Below are positions 7,633-17,212 of a DNA stretch of 64,000 bases, in pieces. The translations under genes were made by a program, and so were the position numbers. This DNA comes from Streptomyces lincolnensis (lineage in GTDB: Bacteria > Actinomycetota > Actinomycetes > Streptomycetales > Streptomycetaceae): NCBI RefSeq assembly GCF_021173675.1, contig NZ_JAIHON010000002.1:186001-250000 (forward strand), written 5' to 3'. Under the pieces are notes generated by a model. The model was not told where the DNA came from, searched no databases, and worked only from the letters and a program-made list of their open reading frames with translations. Positions within the stretch are counted from its first letter, which is position 1. Each line of letters opens with the position of its first letter.

Positions 7633-8166
7633 TCAGAAGCGCCACCGCGTCTGGCTGAACGGCTCCCCCTTACCGAAGCCGAAAACGGTGCTCGGCGCCA
7701 CCGCGAAGACGACAGCATGGCCCGGACCGTGGTGGAAATACCCCTCCCGTACCTCGAAGCGCCAGAAATCTCCGTACTTCGTCTCCCACGCGGCGGCCAG
7801 CTCACGCAGCCTGCCGTCGTCCGAGACCCGCACCGCCTCGCCCTCGACCACCAGGTCGTAGCCCTTGTCCCAGATGTTGGTGCCGGTGGTCAGCACGACG
7901 TGCGGGTTGTGCGCGAGGTTCTTCGCCTTGCGCTCCGCGGGACCGGTGCAGAAGTGCAGCGCGCCGTGTGCCCAGACCGCGGGCAGCGGGGTCACGTGCG
8001 GGCGCCCGTCCGGTCGTACCGTCGAGATCCAGAACAGTTCGGCCGCGGCGAGCAGCGCCTCGGCGTCCGCCCAGGGGATGGCCACGGCCGTTTCGTCGCT
8101 GTACCGCGGGTCGAGCAGGGTCTCGGGCTCCGCTCCGGTCGCCGTGCCGGTTTCCTTGTCCGTCAT
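7633..8166 (-). CDS. pyridoxamine 5'-phosphate oxidase-like FMN-binding protein
   Basis: A 177-residue split-barrel flavin-binding protein. The core motif is LFWISTVRPDGRPHVTPLPAVW (about 43-64), then HFCTGPAERKAKNLAHNPHVVLTTG and DLVVEGEAVRVSD, and a C-terminal FGFGKGEPFSQTRWRF typical of the actinobacterial PNPOx/FDOR group. Such proteins bind FMN or F420 and reduce or oxidise small substrates. True PdxH activity is unlikely without its full substrate site. The start is ATG 8166. Downstream in the same direction lie the two VOC genes. The opposite-strand glnE begins 160 bases away, so the control regions are divergent. Confidence 0.85.
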   Translation of the reverse strand: MTDKETGTATGAEPETLLDPRYSDETAVAIPWADAEALLAAAELFWISTVRPDGRPHVTPLPAVWAHGALHFCTGPAERKAKNLAHNPHVVLTTGTNIWDKGYDLVVEGEAVRVSDDGRLRELAAAWETKYGDFWRFEVREGYFHHGPGHAVVFAVAPSTVFGFGKGEPFSQTRWRF

Positions 8167-8325
8167 CAGTGGGCCTCCAGACGTCTCTCATCAGTGGCCT
8201 TCCCCGGCCTCGCCGGTACAGACCCGTCCGGCCGCCCGAACTCGTCGGTGCACGCCCCGGCGCTTCCGACAGGCTCTGCGGTTAGGCTCGGGCCGGTACG
8301 ACCTTGATCGGACGGGAGGCCGGGG

Positions 8326-11310
8326 ATGACGGCGCCGGGGCGCAGGAGCAGTACCTTCACGCGGCTGCTGCGGCACGGCTTCACCGATCCCTCGGCCGCC
8401 GAGCGGCTCCTGGAGAGCCCGGAACTGTCCGCCGTACGCAATGACCCGGTGCTGCTGGAGGCTCTCGGCGCGACCGCCGATCCCGACCTCGCGCTCCATG
8501 GTCTCGTACGGCTCCTGGAGGCGCAGGGCGACCGTGAGCTGCTGGACACGGTGATAGCGGCCAAGCCGCTGCGCGACCGGCTGCTGGGGGTGCTGGGAGC
8601 CTCCGCCGCGCTCGCCGACCATCTCGCCCGGCATCCCGGCGACTGGCACGCGCTGGTCATGTACGAGCCGCGGGACCTGCACCCCGGGGTGGAGGAGTTC
8701 GAGCAGGGCCTCGCCGAGGCCACCGACCCGGTCTCGCTGCGGGTCGCCTACCGGCGCTGTCTGCTGTCCATCGCCGCCCGGGACGTGTGCGGGACGACCG
8801 ACCTCGCGGAGACCGCCGCCGAGCTCGCCGACCTCGCCACCGCGACTCTGCGTGCCGCCCTGGCCATCGCCCGGGCCGCCGCGCCCGACGACGCCGCGGT
8901 GTGCCGCCTCGCGGTGATCGCGATGGGCAAGTGCGGCGGCCACGAGCTCAACTACGTCTCCGACGTCGACGTCATCTTCGTCGGCGAGGCCGCCGACGGC
9001 GCCGACGAGGGCAAGGCGGTCAGGGCGGCCACCAAGCTCGCCTCGCACATGATGCGGATCTGCTCCGAGACCACCGTCGAGGGCTCCATCTGGCCCGTCG
9101 ACGCCAACCTGCGCCCCGAGGGCAGGAACGGTCCGCTGGTGCGCACGCTCTCCAGCCACCGCGCCTACTACCAGCGCTGGGCCAAGACCTGGGAGTTCCA
9201 GGCGCTGCTCAAGGCCCGCCCGGTGGCCGGGGACGTCGAGCTGGGCGAGGACTACATCGCCGCGCTCGAACCCCTGGTCTGGAAGGCGGCCGAGCGCGAG
9301 AACTTCGTCGCCGACGTGCAGAAGATGCGCCGCCGGGTGGTGGAGAACATCCCGGCCGCGGAGATCGAGCGTGAGCTGAAGCTCGGGCCCGGCGGCCTCC
9401 GGGACGTCGAATTCGCCGTCCAGCTCCTGCAGTTGGTGCACGGCCGGTCCGATGCCTCGCTGCGCAGCGGTACCACCCTGAACGCGCTCCAGGCCCTGGC
9501 CGCCGGCGGTTACGTGGGCCGTGCCGACGCCGTCCAGCTCGACGACGCCTACCGCTTCCTGCGCTCCATGGAGCACCGGATCCAGCTCTACCGGCTGCGC
9601 CGCACCCACCTCGTCCCCGAGGACGAGGCCGATCTGCGCCGCCTCGGCCGCTCCCTCGGGCTGCGCGCCGACCCGGTCGCCGAGCTGACCCGTGAGTGGA
9701 AGCGGCACACCGGTGCGGTACGGCGGCTGCACGAGAAGCTCTTCTACCGGCCGCTGCTCGACGCCGTCGCCCAACTTGCGCCCGTCGAGGCCCGGTTGAG
9801 CCCCGAGGCGGCCCGGGAGCGGCTGGTCGCGCTCGGGTACGCGGACCCCGCCTCGGCGCTCCGACATCTGGAGGCGCTGGCCTCCGGCGTCACCCGCAAG
9901 GCCGCCATCCAGCGCACTCTCCTTCCGGTGCTGCTGGGTTGGTTCGCCGACTCCGCCGACCCGGACGCCGGGCTGCTCAACTTCCGCAAGGTCTCGGACG
10001 CGTTGGGCAAGACGCCCTGGTATCTGCGGCTGCTGCGGGACGAGGGCGCCGCCGCCGAGAACCTCGCCCGGGTGCTGTCCGCCGGGCGGCTCGCCCCCGA
10101 CCTGCTGATGCGCGCCCCCGAGGCGGTGGCCCTCCTCGGCGACGGCGACGGCGGCGGTCTGGAATCCCGCTCACGGGCCCATCTGGAGCAGGAGATCCTC
10201 GCCGCGGTCGGCCGCGCGGACGGCGCCGTCCAGGCGGTCACGGCCGCCCGCGGGGTCCGCCGCCGCGAGCTGTTCCGTACGGCCGCCGCGGACATCGTCG
10301 GCTCCTACGGCACCGAGGCCCAGCCCGTCGAGGCCGACCAGGGCGCCCTGGTGGACCTGGTCGGCGGCGCGGTGTCCGACCTGACGGCGGCCACCCTCGC
10401 GGGCACCCTGCGCGCGGTCGTCCGGGAGGGCTGGGGGGACACCCTGCCCACCCGGTTCGCGGTCATCGGCATGGGCCGCTTCGGCGGCCACGAGCTGGGC
10501 TACGGCTCCGACGCCGACGTCCTGTTCGTGCACGAGCCGCGGGACGGCGTGGACGAACGCGAGGCGACCGACGCGGCGAACAAGGTCGTCTCCGAGATGC
10601 GCCGCCTGCTCCAGATCCCGAGCGCCGACCCGCCGCTGCTCATCGACGCCGACCTGCGCCCGGAGGGCAAGTCCGGTCCGCTGGTGCGGTCCTTGAAGTC
10701 GTACGAGGCCTACTACCGCCGGTGGTCCCTGGGCTGGGAGTCGCAGGCGCTGTTGCGGGCCGAACCCGTCGCCGGGGACGAGGAGTTGGGCCGCCGGTTC
10801 GTCGAGCTCGTCGACCCGCTCCGCTATCCGACGGCCGGTCTCGGCGACGACGCCGTCCGCGAGATCCGGCGCCTGAAGGCCCGTATGGAGTCCGAGCGGC
10901 TGCCGCGCGGCTCCGACCCCAAGCTGCACACCAAGCTCGGGCCCGGCGGCCTGTCCGACGTCGAGTGGACCGTGCAGCTGCTCCAGCTGCGGCACGGCTC
11001 GCAGGTGGCCGGCCTGCGCACCACCCGCACCCGCGCCGCCCTCGCCGCCGCCCGCGCCGCCGGCCTCCTCTCCGAGGAGAACGCCGCCATCCTCGACGAG
11101 GCCTGGGTACTCGCCACCCGCGTCCGCAACGCGGTGATGCTCGTGCGTGGCCGGGCCGGCGACACCTTCCCCTCCGAGGCCCGCGAACTCGCCGCCGTGG
11201 GCCGCTACCTGGGCTACGGCCCCGGCCACGTCGGCGACATGCTCGACGACTACCGCCGCACGGCCCGCCGAGCCCGAAGCGTGGTCGACGCCCTCTTCTA
11301 CACGGGCTGA
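8326..11310 (+). CDS. glnE: bifunctional glutamine synthetase adenylyltransferase/deadenylylase
   Basis: A 994-residue cytosolic enzyme that adds AMP to, and removes it from, the Tyr of GSI, tuning GlnA activity to nitrogen status. It has the expected duplicated nucleotidyltransferase layout. The N-terminal half (adenylyl-removing) carries GKCGGHELNYVSDVDVIF at about 200-217 and the C-terminal half (adenylylating) carries GMGRFGGHELGYGSDADV at about 714-731. Each is followed by the conserved LRPEG segment (NLRPEGRNGPLVR, DLRPEGKSGPLVR). ATG 8326 starts MTAPGRRSSTFTRLLRHGF. Its substrate gene glnA is about 43 kb to the right with the target Tyr intact. The gene stands alone, and no terminator hairpin is obvious in the 181 bases that follow. 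Confidence 0.97.
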   Translation: MTAPGRRSSTFTRLLRHGFTDPSAAERLLESPELSAVRNDPVLLEALGATADPDLALHGLVRLLEAQGDRELLDTVIAAKPLRDRLLGVLGASAALADHLARHPGDWHALVMYEPRDLHPGVEEFEQGLAEATDPVSLRVAYRRCLLSIAARDVCGTTDLAETAAELADLATATLRAALAIARAAAPDDAAVCRLAVIAMGKCGGHELNYVSDVDVIFVGEAADGADEGKAVRAATKLASHMMRICSETTVEGSIWPVDANLRPEGRNGPLVRTLSSHRAYYQRWAKTWEFQALLKARPVAGDVELGEDYIAALEPLVWKAAERENFVADVQKMRRRVVENIPAAEIERELKLGPGGLRDVEFAVQLLQLVHGRSDASLRSGTTLNALQALAAGGYVGRADAVQLDDAYRFLRSMEHRIQLYRLRRTHLVPEDEADLRRLGRSLGLRADPVAELTREWKRHTGAVRRLHEKLFYRPLLDAVAQLAPVEARLSPEAARERLVALGYADPASALRHLEALASGVTRKAAIQRTLLPVLLGWFADSADPDAGLLNFRKVSDALGKTPWYLRLLRDEGAAAENLARVLSAGRLAPDLLMRAPEAVALLGDGDGGGLESRSRAHLEQEILAAVGRADGAVQAVTAARGVRRRELFRTAAADIVGSYGTEAQPVEADQGALVDLVGGAVSDLTAATLAGTLRAVVREGWGDTLPTRFAVIGMGRFGGHELGYGSDADVLFVHEPRDGVDEREATDAANKVVSEMRRLLQIPSADPPLLIDADLRPEGKSGPLVRSLKSYEAYYRRWSLGWESQALLRAEPVAGDEELGRRFVELVDPLRYPTAGLGDDAVREIRRLKARMESERLPRGSDPKLHTKLGPGGLSDVEWTVQLLQLRHGSQVAGLRTTRTRAALAAARAAGLLSEENAAILDEAWVLATRVRNAVMLVRGRAGDTFPSEARELAAVGRYLGYGPGHVGDMLDDYRRTARRARSVVDALFYTG

Positions 11311-11491
11311 CCACCCGGACCCCGCCCGACCCACCCCACCGAGCGGCTGCGCGCAGCCCCGCCGGCGCACCACAAGGGACGGAACCTGGCCGCCTGGATG
11401 CCCGCCGGGTCATCTGCCGCGTCGGTCGGGTCGCCGGTCGAGGCGTCTCGGGGGGACGTGAGTGGGGTCGGCGGCCCGTGGCGCGGGGTTT

Positions 11492-12121
11492 CTACCGGGT
11501 CGTCCATTCGTCGTTGCCGCCCGCTCGCAGGGTGCGGGCGTGGTTCAGGAGGCCCTCCAGGCCCACCTCGAAGGCTCGGTTCGCGCGGCCTTCGCCTACG
11601 GCGGCGAGGGCTCGGGCCAGGTGGGGGGTGGGGGTGGTGTCGGTGAGTTCCCACATGGTTTCGGGGGCGGTGAGGTCGAGGGCGGAGCCGAGGACGAGGT
11701 TCTCCAGGGCGGTGATCAGGGGCATCACGTCGGCCGGGACGAACCCGGCGTCCAGCAGGAGCGACACCGCCCGCTCGTACTGCTCCAGGACCCGCGGCGC
11801 CCGCACCGGGGAGGTCATGAGCAGCGGGATCGCCCGGGGGTGGGCGGCGAACGCGGCCCGGTAGGAGCGTGCCCAGGCGAGCAGCGCCTCGTCCCAGGGC
11901 GTGAGATCGAGCGTCCCGGGGTCGATCGCCGAGGCCACCCGCTCGCGCAGCAGTTCCACGATGCCGTCCCGGCCGTCCACGTGGTGGTACACCGAGCCGG
12001 TCTGCGCCCCGAGCCGCCTGGCGATCTGCGGCACGCTGAAGTCGCCGTGCTCGTCGACGAGTTGCAGCGCCGTCGTGGTGATGCGCTCACGGTCGAGGAG
12101 CGGTGTGCGCGGCCGTCCCAT
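11492..12121 (-). CDS. TetR-family transcriptional regulator
   Basis: A 209-residue repressor-type protein. Residues 10-55 form the helix-turn-helix domain (ITTTALQLVDEHGDFSVPQIARRLGAQTGSVYHHVDGRDGI). The rest is a helical ligand-binding domain with a TetR_C-like core (WARSYRAAFAAHPRAIPLL). It is divergent from an APC transporter and amidohydrolase pair across 177 bases, the classic arrangement for a local repressor sensing a substrate or product of the neighbouring operon. ATG 12121 (MGRPRTPLLDRE) follows GAAGGAGAAA. The ligand is unknown, and the neighbouring amidohydrolase suggests an amide or carbamate-like compound, which is inference. Confidence 0.92.
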   Translation of the reverse strand: MGRPRTPLLDRERITTTALQLVDEHGDFSVPQIARRLGAQTGSVYHHVDGRDGIVELLRERVASAIDPGTLDLTPWDEALLAWARSYRAAFAAHPRAIPLLMTSPVRAPRVLEQYERAVSLLLDAGFVPADVMPLITALENLVLGSALDLTAPETMWELTDTTPTPHLARALAAVGEGRANRAFEVGLEGLLNHARTLRAGGNDEWTTR

Positions 12122-12298
12122 GCTCGACGTTTCTCCTTCAGGTCTTCCCGGATCCCAGGGTGGAGGCTACATTGCCGAAACCGAAAGCCTTTAGATTAAT
12201 CGGCCCGGGACACCACGACCCCCGCGGTGCCCCGGGGAACGCCGGCCATCCCGCACGCCCGGAACCCTCCCCGTCCGCCGCGCTCGAAGGGCTTGCCC
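12122..12298. promoter_or_regulatory. divergent promoter region between tetR gene and APC transporter gene
   Basis: A 177-bp gap with a locally AT-richer patch at about 12165-12205 that includes the 8-bp palindrome GATTAATC. This is the likeliest place for the divergent promoters and the TetR operator. I do not see a long perfect inverted repeat, so the operator itself is not assigned. Confidence 0.45.
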
Positions 12299-13780
12299 AT
12301 GTCCGTGACCACCCCCGACGCCTCGGAGGAGAGCACACCGCCCTCCCCGGCGACGCTCCGCCCCGGCTCCCTCGGCACGGCCGACATCGCCTTCTACGTC
12401 GTCTCCGCCGCCGCCCCGCTCACCGTCATGGCAGGTGTCGCCCCGCTCGCGATCCTGCTCGGCGGCGTCGGCGCCCCCGCCGGCTATCTCATCGCCGGCG
12501 TCACCCTCACCGTCTTCGCCGTCGGCTTCACCACCATGAGCCGCCACGTCAGAAGCGGCGGCGCCTTCTACGCGTACATCACCCGCGGCCTCGGCCGCCC
12601 GATCGGCATCGGCGCCGCCCTGCTCGCCCTCGTCGGCTACAACGGCATGGAGACCGGTGTCTACGGCCTCCTCGGCTCCGCCGGCCAGGACACCGCGCTC
12701 GCCCTCTTCGGCACCGACATCCCCTGGCTGCCGGTCTCCCTGGCCGGCCTGCTGATCATCGGCTACGGCGGCTACCGCTCCATCGACTTCGGCGCCAAGC
12801 TCCTCGGGATCCTGCTCGTCGCCGAGACGGGCATCCTCGTACTCCTAGCGGGCGGCGTCCTGCTGAAGGGCGGCGCACACGGGCTGTCCGGCGTCTCCTT
12901 CACCCCGGACCACGTCCTCGTCTCCGGCACGGCCGTCGTCCTCGCCTTCGCGTTCGCCGCGTTCACCGGCTTCGAGTCGACCGTCATCTACCGCCGCGAG
13001 GCCCGCGACCCCGAGCGCACGGTGCCGCGCGCGACCTACGCGGCGGTGGGGTTCCTCGGCCTCTTCTACGCGTTCATCGTCTGGATCGTCATCCAGGCCT
13101 TCGGCGACGACGAGGTGATCGCGGCCGCGGCCAAGGACCCCGGCGGCCTCTTCTTCTCCGCCATCACCACCTACGTCGGCGCCTGGGCGGCCGACCTGAT
13201 GCACGTCTTCATCGTCACCAGCGTCATCGCCTCGCTCCTCGCCTTCCACAACGCCATCAACCGCTACGCCCTCGCCCTCGCCGAGGAAGGCGTCCTGCCC
13301 AAGGCCCTCGGCCGCGTCCACCCCCGCCACCGTTCCCCGTACGTCGCCGGCCTCGCCCAGACCGCCCTCGGCGCGATCGTCGTCCTCGCCTTCTGGGCGG
13401 CCGGCGCCGACCCGTACGGACAGCTGCTGCTCTGGGTCAACACCCCGGGAATGATGGGCCTGTTCGTCCTCCAGCTGCTCGCCGCGATCGCCGTGCCCTG
13501 CTACTTCCGCAAGGTCCGGCACCAGGAGGGCGCCCTGCGCACGGTCGTCGCGCCGATCACCGCCGCCGTGCTCCTCGCGACGGCGATAGGGCTCGTCGTC
13601 ACCCACATCGACCTGTTCACCGGTGCCTCCACGACCGTCAACACGGTCCTGGTGGCCACCGCCCCCGCCGTCTTCGTCGTAGGCCTGGCGCTGGCGTGGT
13701 GGCTGCGCGGCCGACGGCCGCGCGTGTACGAGGACTTCGCGTCCGAGCCCGCCGAGCAACCCCGCGTGGCGGCCTCGTAG
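12299..13780 (+). CDS. APC-superfamily amino acid/amine permease
   Basis: A 493-residue integral membrane transporter of the amino acid-polyamine-organocation superfamily with about 12 predicted helices. The family signature lies in the first helices (DIAFYVVSAAAPLTVMAG, YLIAGVTLTVFAVGFTTM), with RHVRSGGAFYAYITRGLG after TM2 and the helix-6/8 motif FAAFTGFESTVIYRREARDPERTVPRAT. It imports an amino acid, amine or related cation. The ATG at 12299 follows CGAAGGG; the open frame extends 24 Pro/Arg-rich codons upstream without a ribosome binding site. It is followed after 62 bases by an amidohydrolase gene, so uptake and hydrolysis of the same substrate is a reasonable inference. It is probably repressed by the divergent TetR protein. 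Confidence 0.92.
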   Translation: MSVTTPDASEESTPPSPATLRPGSLGTADIAFYVVSAAAPLTVMAGVAPLAILLGGVGAPAGYLIAGVTLTVFAVGFTTMSRHVRSGGAFYAYITRGLGRPIGIGAALLALVGYNGMETGVYGLLGSAGQDTALALFGTDIPWLPVSLAGLLIIGYGGYRSIDFGAKLLGILLVAETGILVLLAGGVLLKGGAHGLSGVSFTPDHVLVSGTAVVLAFAFAAFTGFESTVIYRREARDPERTVPRATYAAVGFLGLFYAFIVWIVIQAFGDDEVIAAAAKDPGGLFFSAITTYVGAWAADLMHVFIVTSVIASLLAFHNAINRYALALAEEGVLPKALGRVHPRHRSPYVAGLAQTALGAIVVLAFWAAGADPYGQLLLWVNTPGMMGLFVLQLLAAIAVPCYFRKVRHQEGALRTVVAPITAAVLLATAIGLVVTHIDLFTGASTTVNTVLVATAPAVFVVGLALAWWLRGRRPRVYEDFASEPAEQPRVAAS

Positions 13781-13842
13781 CCCCCGAGCCATCAGAACAA
13801 ACCCATCAGAACACCCGCCCACCGCAGAGGAGTTCACCCGGC

Positions 13843-15414
13843 ATGCCCACCCCCGACCTGATCCTCACCGGCGCGAAGGTCCGTACCCTCGATCCCGCCC
13901 GGCCGCACGCCACAGCCGTCGCCGTGCGCGACGGGACGATCGCGGCGGTCGGCGACGAGAGCGACGTACGCGACTGGCGTGGGCCCGGGACCGAGGTCGT
14001 GGCCCTGGACGGGGCACACCTGGTGCCGGGGCTCGTGGACGCGCACAGCCACCCCGTGTGGGGGCTGGAGATGGCGACCGGCGTCGATCTGTCGGGGGTG
14101 GCGGACCTGGACGGACTGAAGGCGGCCCTCAGGGGCGCCGAACCCGTCGACGGGTGGGTGCTCGGCTTCGGGCTCGACCACAACGCCTTCGAGGGCCGGC
14201 CCGTCCACCGGACGCTGGTCGAGGACGTCCTCGGCGGGGTGCCCGCCTTCCTGCGCCTGTACGACGGCCACTCGGCCCTCGCGACCGGCCCGGCGCTCGC
14301 CGCGGCGGGCGTGACCGGGCCGCGGGTGTTCGGCCAGCGCTCGGAGGTGGTGTGCGACGCCGAGGGGCGGCCCACCGGGCACCTCGTCGAGCACGCGGCG
14401 ATGGACCTGGTCGTCGGGGTCGCGCCACGCCCGTCGTACGCCGCGCGCCGGGCCCGCCTGGTGGAGCTGCTGTCCGCGATGGCGGCGACCGGTCTGACCG
14501 GGGCGCACGTCATGGACGGCGGCGACCCGGAGCTGATCGACTCCGTCGCCCGGGAGACCGTGCTCCCGGTCCGGCTGCGCTTCGCCCCCTGGTGCATGCC
14601 GGGGGCGGACCCGGGCGAGCTCGACGCACTCGTCGCGGCGCAGGGCCGGGGCGGGCGGCACTGGCGGATCGACGGGGTCAAGTTCTTCATGGACGGCACC
14701 GTCGAGGGCGGCACCGCGTGGCTGGAGCACGCCGACTGCCACGGCCAGGGCACGCAGGCCTTCTGGCCGGACCCGGAGGCGTACGCCCTGGCCGTACGGC
14801 GGCTGCACGCGGCCGGTGTCCGTACGGCCACGCACGCCATCGGGGACGCGGCGGTGCGGCACGTCCTGGACGTCGTGGCGGGACTGGGGCCGGACGGTCA
14901 CGGGCGGCACCGCGTCGAGCACCTGGAGACCGTCCCGGACGCCCTGCTGCCGCGGTTCGCGGAGCTGGGCGTGGCGGCGTCGATGCAGCCGCCGCACACC
15001 GCCTACACGCGGGCCGACGGCACCGACGAGTGGTCCCGCCGCCTGGGCGCCGACCGCGCCGGCCGCGCCTGGCGGGTGCGCGACCTGCGGGACGCCGGTG
15101 CCACGGTCGCCCTGGGCTCGGACTGGCCCATCGCCTCCTACGACGTACGGGCCGTCCTGGCGACGGCACGGGCACCGCGCGGCGCCGCGTCGGGGCGGCC
15201 GGGGCTGACGGGCCTGGAGGCCCTGGAGGGCTGCACCACCCACGCGGCACGGGCGGCCGGCGAGACCGCCACAGCGGGACGCATCACCCCCGGCCACCGC
15301 GCCGACCTCACCGCCCTCGCCCTGGACCCGGTACACGCCTCCCCGGACGAGCTGACCCGGTCACCGGTACGACTGACCGTCACCGGAGGCCACGTGGTGC
15401 ACCGGGACGACTGA
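13843..15414 (+). CDS. amidohydrolase (YtcJ-type, amidohydrolase_3)
   Basis: A 523-residue metal-dependent hydrolase of the amidohydrolase superfamily. Landmarks are the N-terminal beta-sandwich strands (LILTGAKVRTLDPARP), the metal site LVPGLVDAHSHP (about 60-71), a central GVKFFMDGTVEGGTAWL, the His ligands in ATHAIGDAAV and HRVEHLETVP, and the Asp in ALGSDWPIAS. It closes with the conserved ITPGHRADLTALALD. YtcJ-like enzymes hydrolyse C-N bonds of N-substituted formamides, carbamates or cyclic amides; the substrate here is unknown. ATG 13843 follows GAGGAG. It is second in an operon with an APC permease, which suggests catabolism of an imported nitrogen compound. Confidence 0.92.
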   Translation: MPTPDLILTGAKVRTLDPARPHATAVAVRDGTIAAVGDESDVRDWRGPGTEVVALDGAHLVPGLVDAHSHPVWGLEMATGVDLSGVADLDGLKAALRGAEPVDGWVLGFGLDHNAFEGRPVHRTLVEDVLGGVPAFLRLYDGHSALATGPALAAAGVTGPRVFGQRSEVVCDAEGRPTGHLVEHAAMDLVVGVAPRPSYAARRARLVELLSAMAATGLTGAHVMDGGDPELIDSVARETVLPVRLRFAPWCMPGADPGELDALVAAQGRGGRHWRIDGVKFFMDGTVEGGTAWLEHADCHGQGTQAFWPDPEAYALAVRRLHAAGVRTATHAIGDAAVRHVLDVVAGLGPDGHGRHRVEHLETVPDALLPRFAELGVAASMQPPHTAYTRADGTDEWSRRLGADRAGRAWRVRDLRDAGATVALGSDWPIASYDVRAVLATARAPRGAASGRPGLTGLEALEGCTTHAARAAGETATAGRITPGHRADLTALALDPVHASPDELTRSPVRLTVTGGHVVHRDD

Positions 15415-16078
15415 ACGGCGCCCGCTCAGGTCAGTGCGCCCCGGGGCCCGGCGCCGAGCCCCCCTCGGCGCCACCGACCCACCGCGACCGCGCGTTCCGG
15501 CACCGCGCCCACCAGCCTCGGGCGTCCGGACCCGGCTGAGGCCGGCCGCACGCCGCGGCCCGAAGTCGGCCGGGGCCCGGCGGCCACTCCCGCCAGGCCG
15601 GACCCCGTCGCCGTGGAGCGCAACAACCCGGCGCCGCCTTCCCCTCGCGACGGTGCACGGCGGACGACGGTGATTGCCGGCAGTGCCGTGGCCGTCCCGG
15701 TGCCGCCGGTGCGACGGGCATGTCGCCCCACCGCCGGCCGGTCACTCTCGCGTGGGCCGAGGCCGCTCGCCGTGCGGCGAGGGGGCCGTCGGGGCTTTGG
15801 TCCGCTCCTCGTCGAGACAGCGCTCGGCCGCGACGGTGATTGCCGGCAGCGCTGTAGCCGTCCCGGTGCCGCCGGTGCGACGGGCATGTCGCCCCACCGC
15901 CGGCCGGTCACTCTCGCGTGGGCCGAGGCCGCTCGCCGTGCGGCGAGGGGGCCGTCGGGGCTTTGGTCCGCTCCTCGTCGAGACGGCGCTCGGCCGCGAC
16001 GGTGATTGCCGGCAGCGCTGTAGCCGTCCCGGTGCCGCCGGTGCCGGTGCGACGGCATGTCGCCCCACCGCCGGCCGG
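15415..16078. other. 664-bp gene-free region with PAP2-tail duplications
   Basis: No convincing gene lies between the amidohydrolase stop and the PAP2 stop. The left part (15415-15665) is featureless GC-rich sequence. The right part is made of two extra copies of a 166-bp unit derived from the 3' end of the PAP2 gene (described separately). Open frames seen here on either strand follow from the repeats. Confidence 0.7.
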
Positions 16079-16140
16079 TCACTCCCGCCTCGGCCGAGTC
16101 CCCTCGCCATGCGGCGACGCGGCCGTCGGCCGCTCCTCGT
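15666..16140. repeat. 166-bp tandem repeat, about 2.9 copies, derived from the PAP2 gene 3' end
   Basis: Units start at 15666, 15832 and 15998, an exact 166-base period. The first two differ at about four positions. The third, which contains the true 3' end of the PAP2 gene, is more diverged and carries an extra GTGCCG-type insertion. On the minus strand each unit encodes the same C-terminal motif (SPHGER then RPTRE and a stop). The PAP2 tail plus downstream DNA has therefore been tandemly duplicated away from the gene. Each unit also contains an imperfect hairpin around CGAC-GGGCAT-GTCG that might serve as repeated terminators. Confidence 0.9.
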
Positions 16141-17059
16141 TGCGGCGGGGCTCCTCCACGACGGCCCGCCGCGACGGCGCGGAGGCGGCCGGCGCACGGC
16201 TCGGTGCACGGCTCGGTGACGGCGGAGCGACCGGTACCAGCCTGGGCAGGGCGTAGGGCAGGCGGCCGTACCAGAGGCGGGCCACCGTGAAGCCGAAGGC
16301 GAGGCAGAGCATGCCGCCGACCGCGTCCAGCCAGAAGTGGTTGGCGGTGGCGACGATCACCACCAGCGTGGCCGTCGGATACAGCAGCCCCAGCACCCGC
16401 ACCCACGGCACCGAGGCCAGCGCGAAGATCGTCAGCCCGCTCCACAACGACCAGCCGATGTGCATCGACGGCATCGCCGCGTACTGGTTCGACATGTGCT
16501 TCAGGTCGCCGGAGGCCATCGAGCCCCAGGTCTGGTGGACCATGACGGTGTCGACGAAGTGGCCGCCGTTCATCAGGCGGGGCGGGGCGAGCGGATACAG
16601 GTAGTAACCGACCAGGGCGACCCCCGTGGTCGCGAAGAGCACCAGACGGGTCGCCGCGTAGCGCCCGGGATGGCGGCGGTAGAGCCAGACCAGCACGCCG
16701 AGTGTCACGATGAAGTGCAGGGTCGCGTAGTAGTAGTTCATGCCGACGATGAGCCAAGTCACCGAGTTGACCGCGTGGTTGACGGACTGCTCGACGGCGA
16801 TGCCGAGATGCCGCTCGGCCTGCCAGATCCAGTCGGCGTTGCGCAATGCCTCGGCCCGCTGCTCGGGGACCGCGTTGCGGATCAGTGAGTACGTCCAGTA
16901 ACTCACCCCGATCAGCAGGATCTCGAACCAGATCCGGGGCCGACGGGGGGTGCGCAGCCGGCGCCAGAACCCCCGTTCCGTGTCCGCCACAGAGGCCGTG
17001 ACGGGGTCCGGAACGGCTTCTGCGCGGCCGCTCTGCGTCGTCACGGTCGTGTCAGCCAT
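16079..17059 (-). CDS. PAP2-superfamily membrane phosphatase (inositolphosphotransferase-like)
   Basis: A 326-residue integral membrane protein of the PAP2_3 (AUR1-like) group. About six hydrophobic segments lie between residues 40 and 275. The phosphatase signature is present as AAMPSMHIGWSLWSG (motif C2, catalytic His) and ANHFWLDAVGGM (motif C3). Such proteins hydrolyse or transfer phospho-head groups of lipids at the outer membrane face. The C-terminal 45 residues are a low-complexity Pro/Ser/Arg tail (PSPSRAPSRAPAASAPSR), and the DNA encoding its end is tandemly repeated downstream. ATG 17059 (MADTTVTTQ) is the best start, although no strong ribosome binding site precedes it, so it may be near-leaderless. 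Confidence 0.9.
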   Translation of the reverse strand: MADTTVTTQSGRAEAVPDPVTASVADTERGFWRRLRTPRRPRIWFEILLIGVSYWTYSLIRNAVPEQRAEALRNADWIWQAERHLGIAVEQSVNHAVNSVTWLIVGMNYYYATLHFIVTLGVLVWLYRRHPGRYAATRLVLFATTGVALVGYYLYPLAPPRLMNGGHFVDTVMVHQTWGSMASGDLKHMSNQYAAMPSMHIGWSLWSGLTIFALASVPWVRVLGLLYPTATLVVIVATANHFWLDAVGGMLCLAFGFTVARLWYGRLPYALPRLVPVAPPSPSRAPSRAPAASAPSRRAVVEEPRRNEERPTAASPHGEGTRPRRE

Positions 17060-17212
17060 AGGCACAGAGTCTGCCAGAAAAGCCCTTTCGCACCGATCAT
17101 CCCCCGGTCGGGTTCGACCCGCACGTTCTCCGCCCGACGGACCCCCGAAACCTACTACCGCCGCAGGGCGAAGACCATTCTTCTCCACCCAGCGTAGGAG
17201 AGCCGACGACCG

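Noticed and set aside
12103..13842. Apparent 5' extension of the amidohydrolase by 580 codons
   Set aside because: The extension overlaps the APC transporter in another frame and is Arg/Pro-rich. The true start at 13843 has GAGGAG and begins the family fold.
15666..16140. Could be a CRISPR array
   Set aside because: The 166-bp units are contiguous and near-identical, with no unique spacers, no short palindromic repeat pattern and no cas genes.
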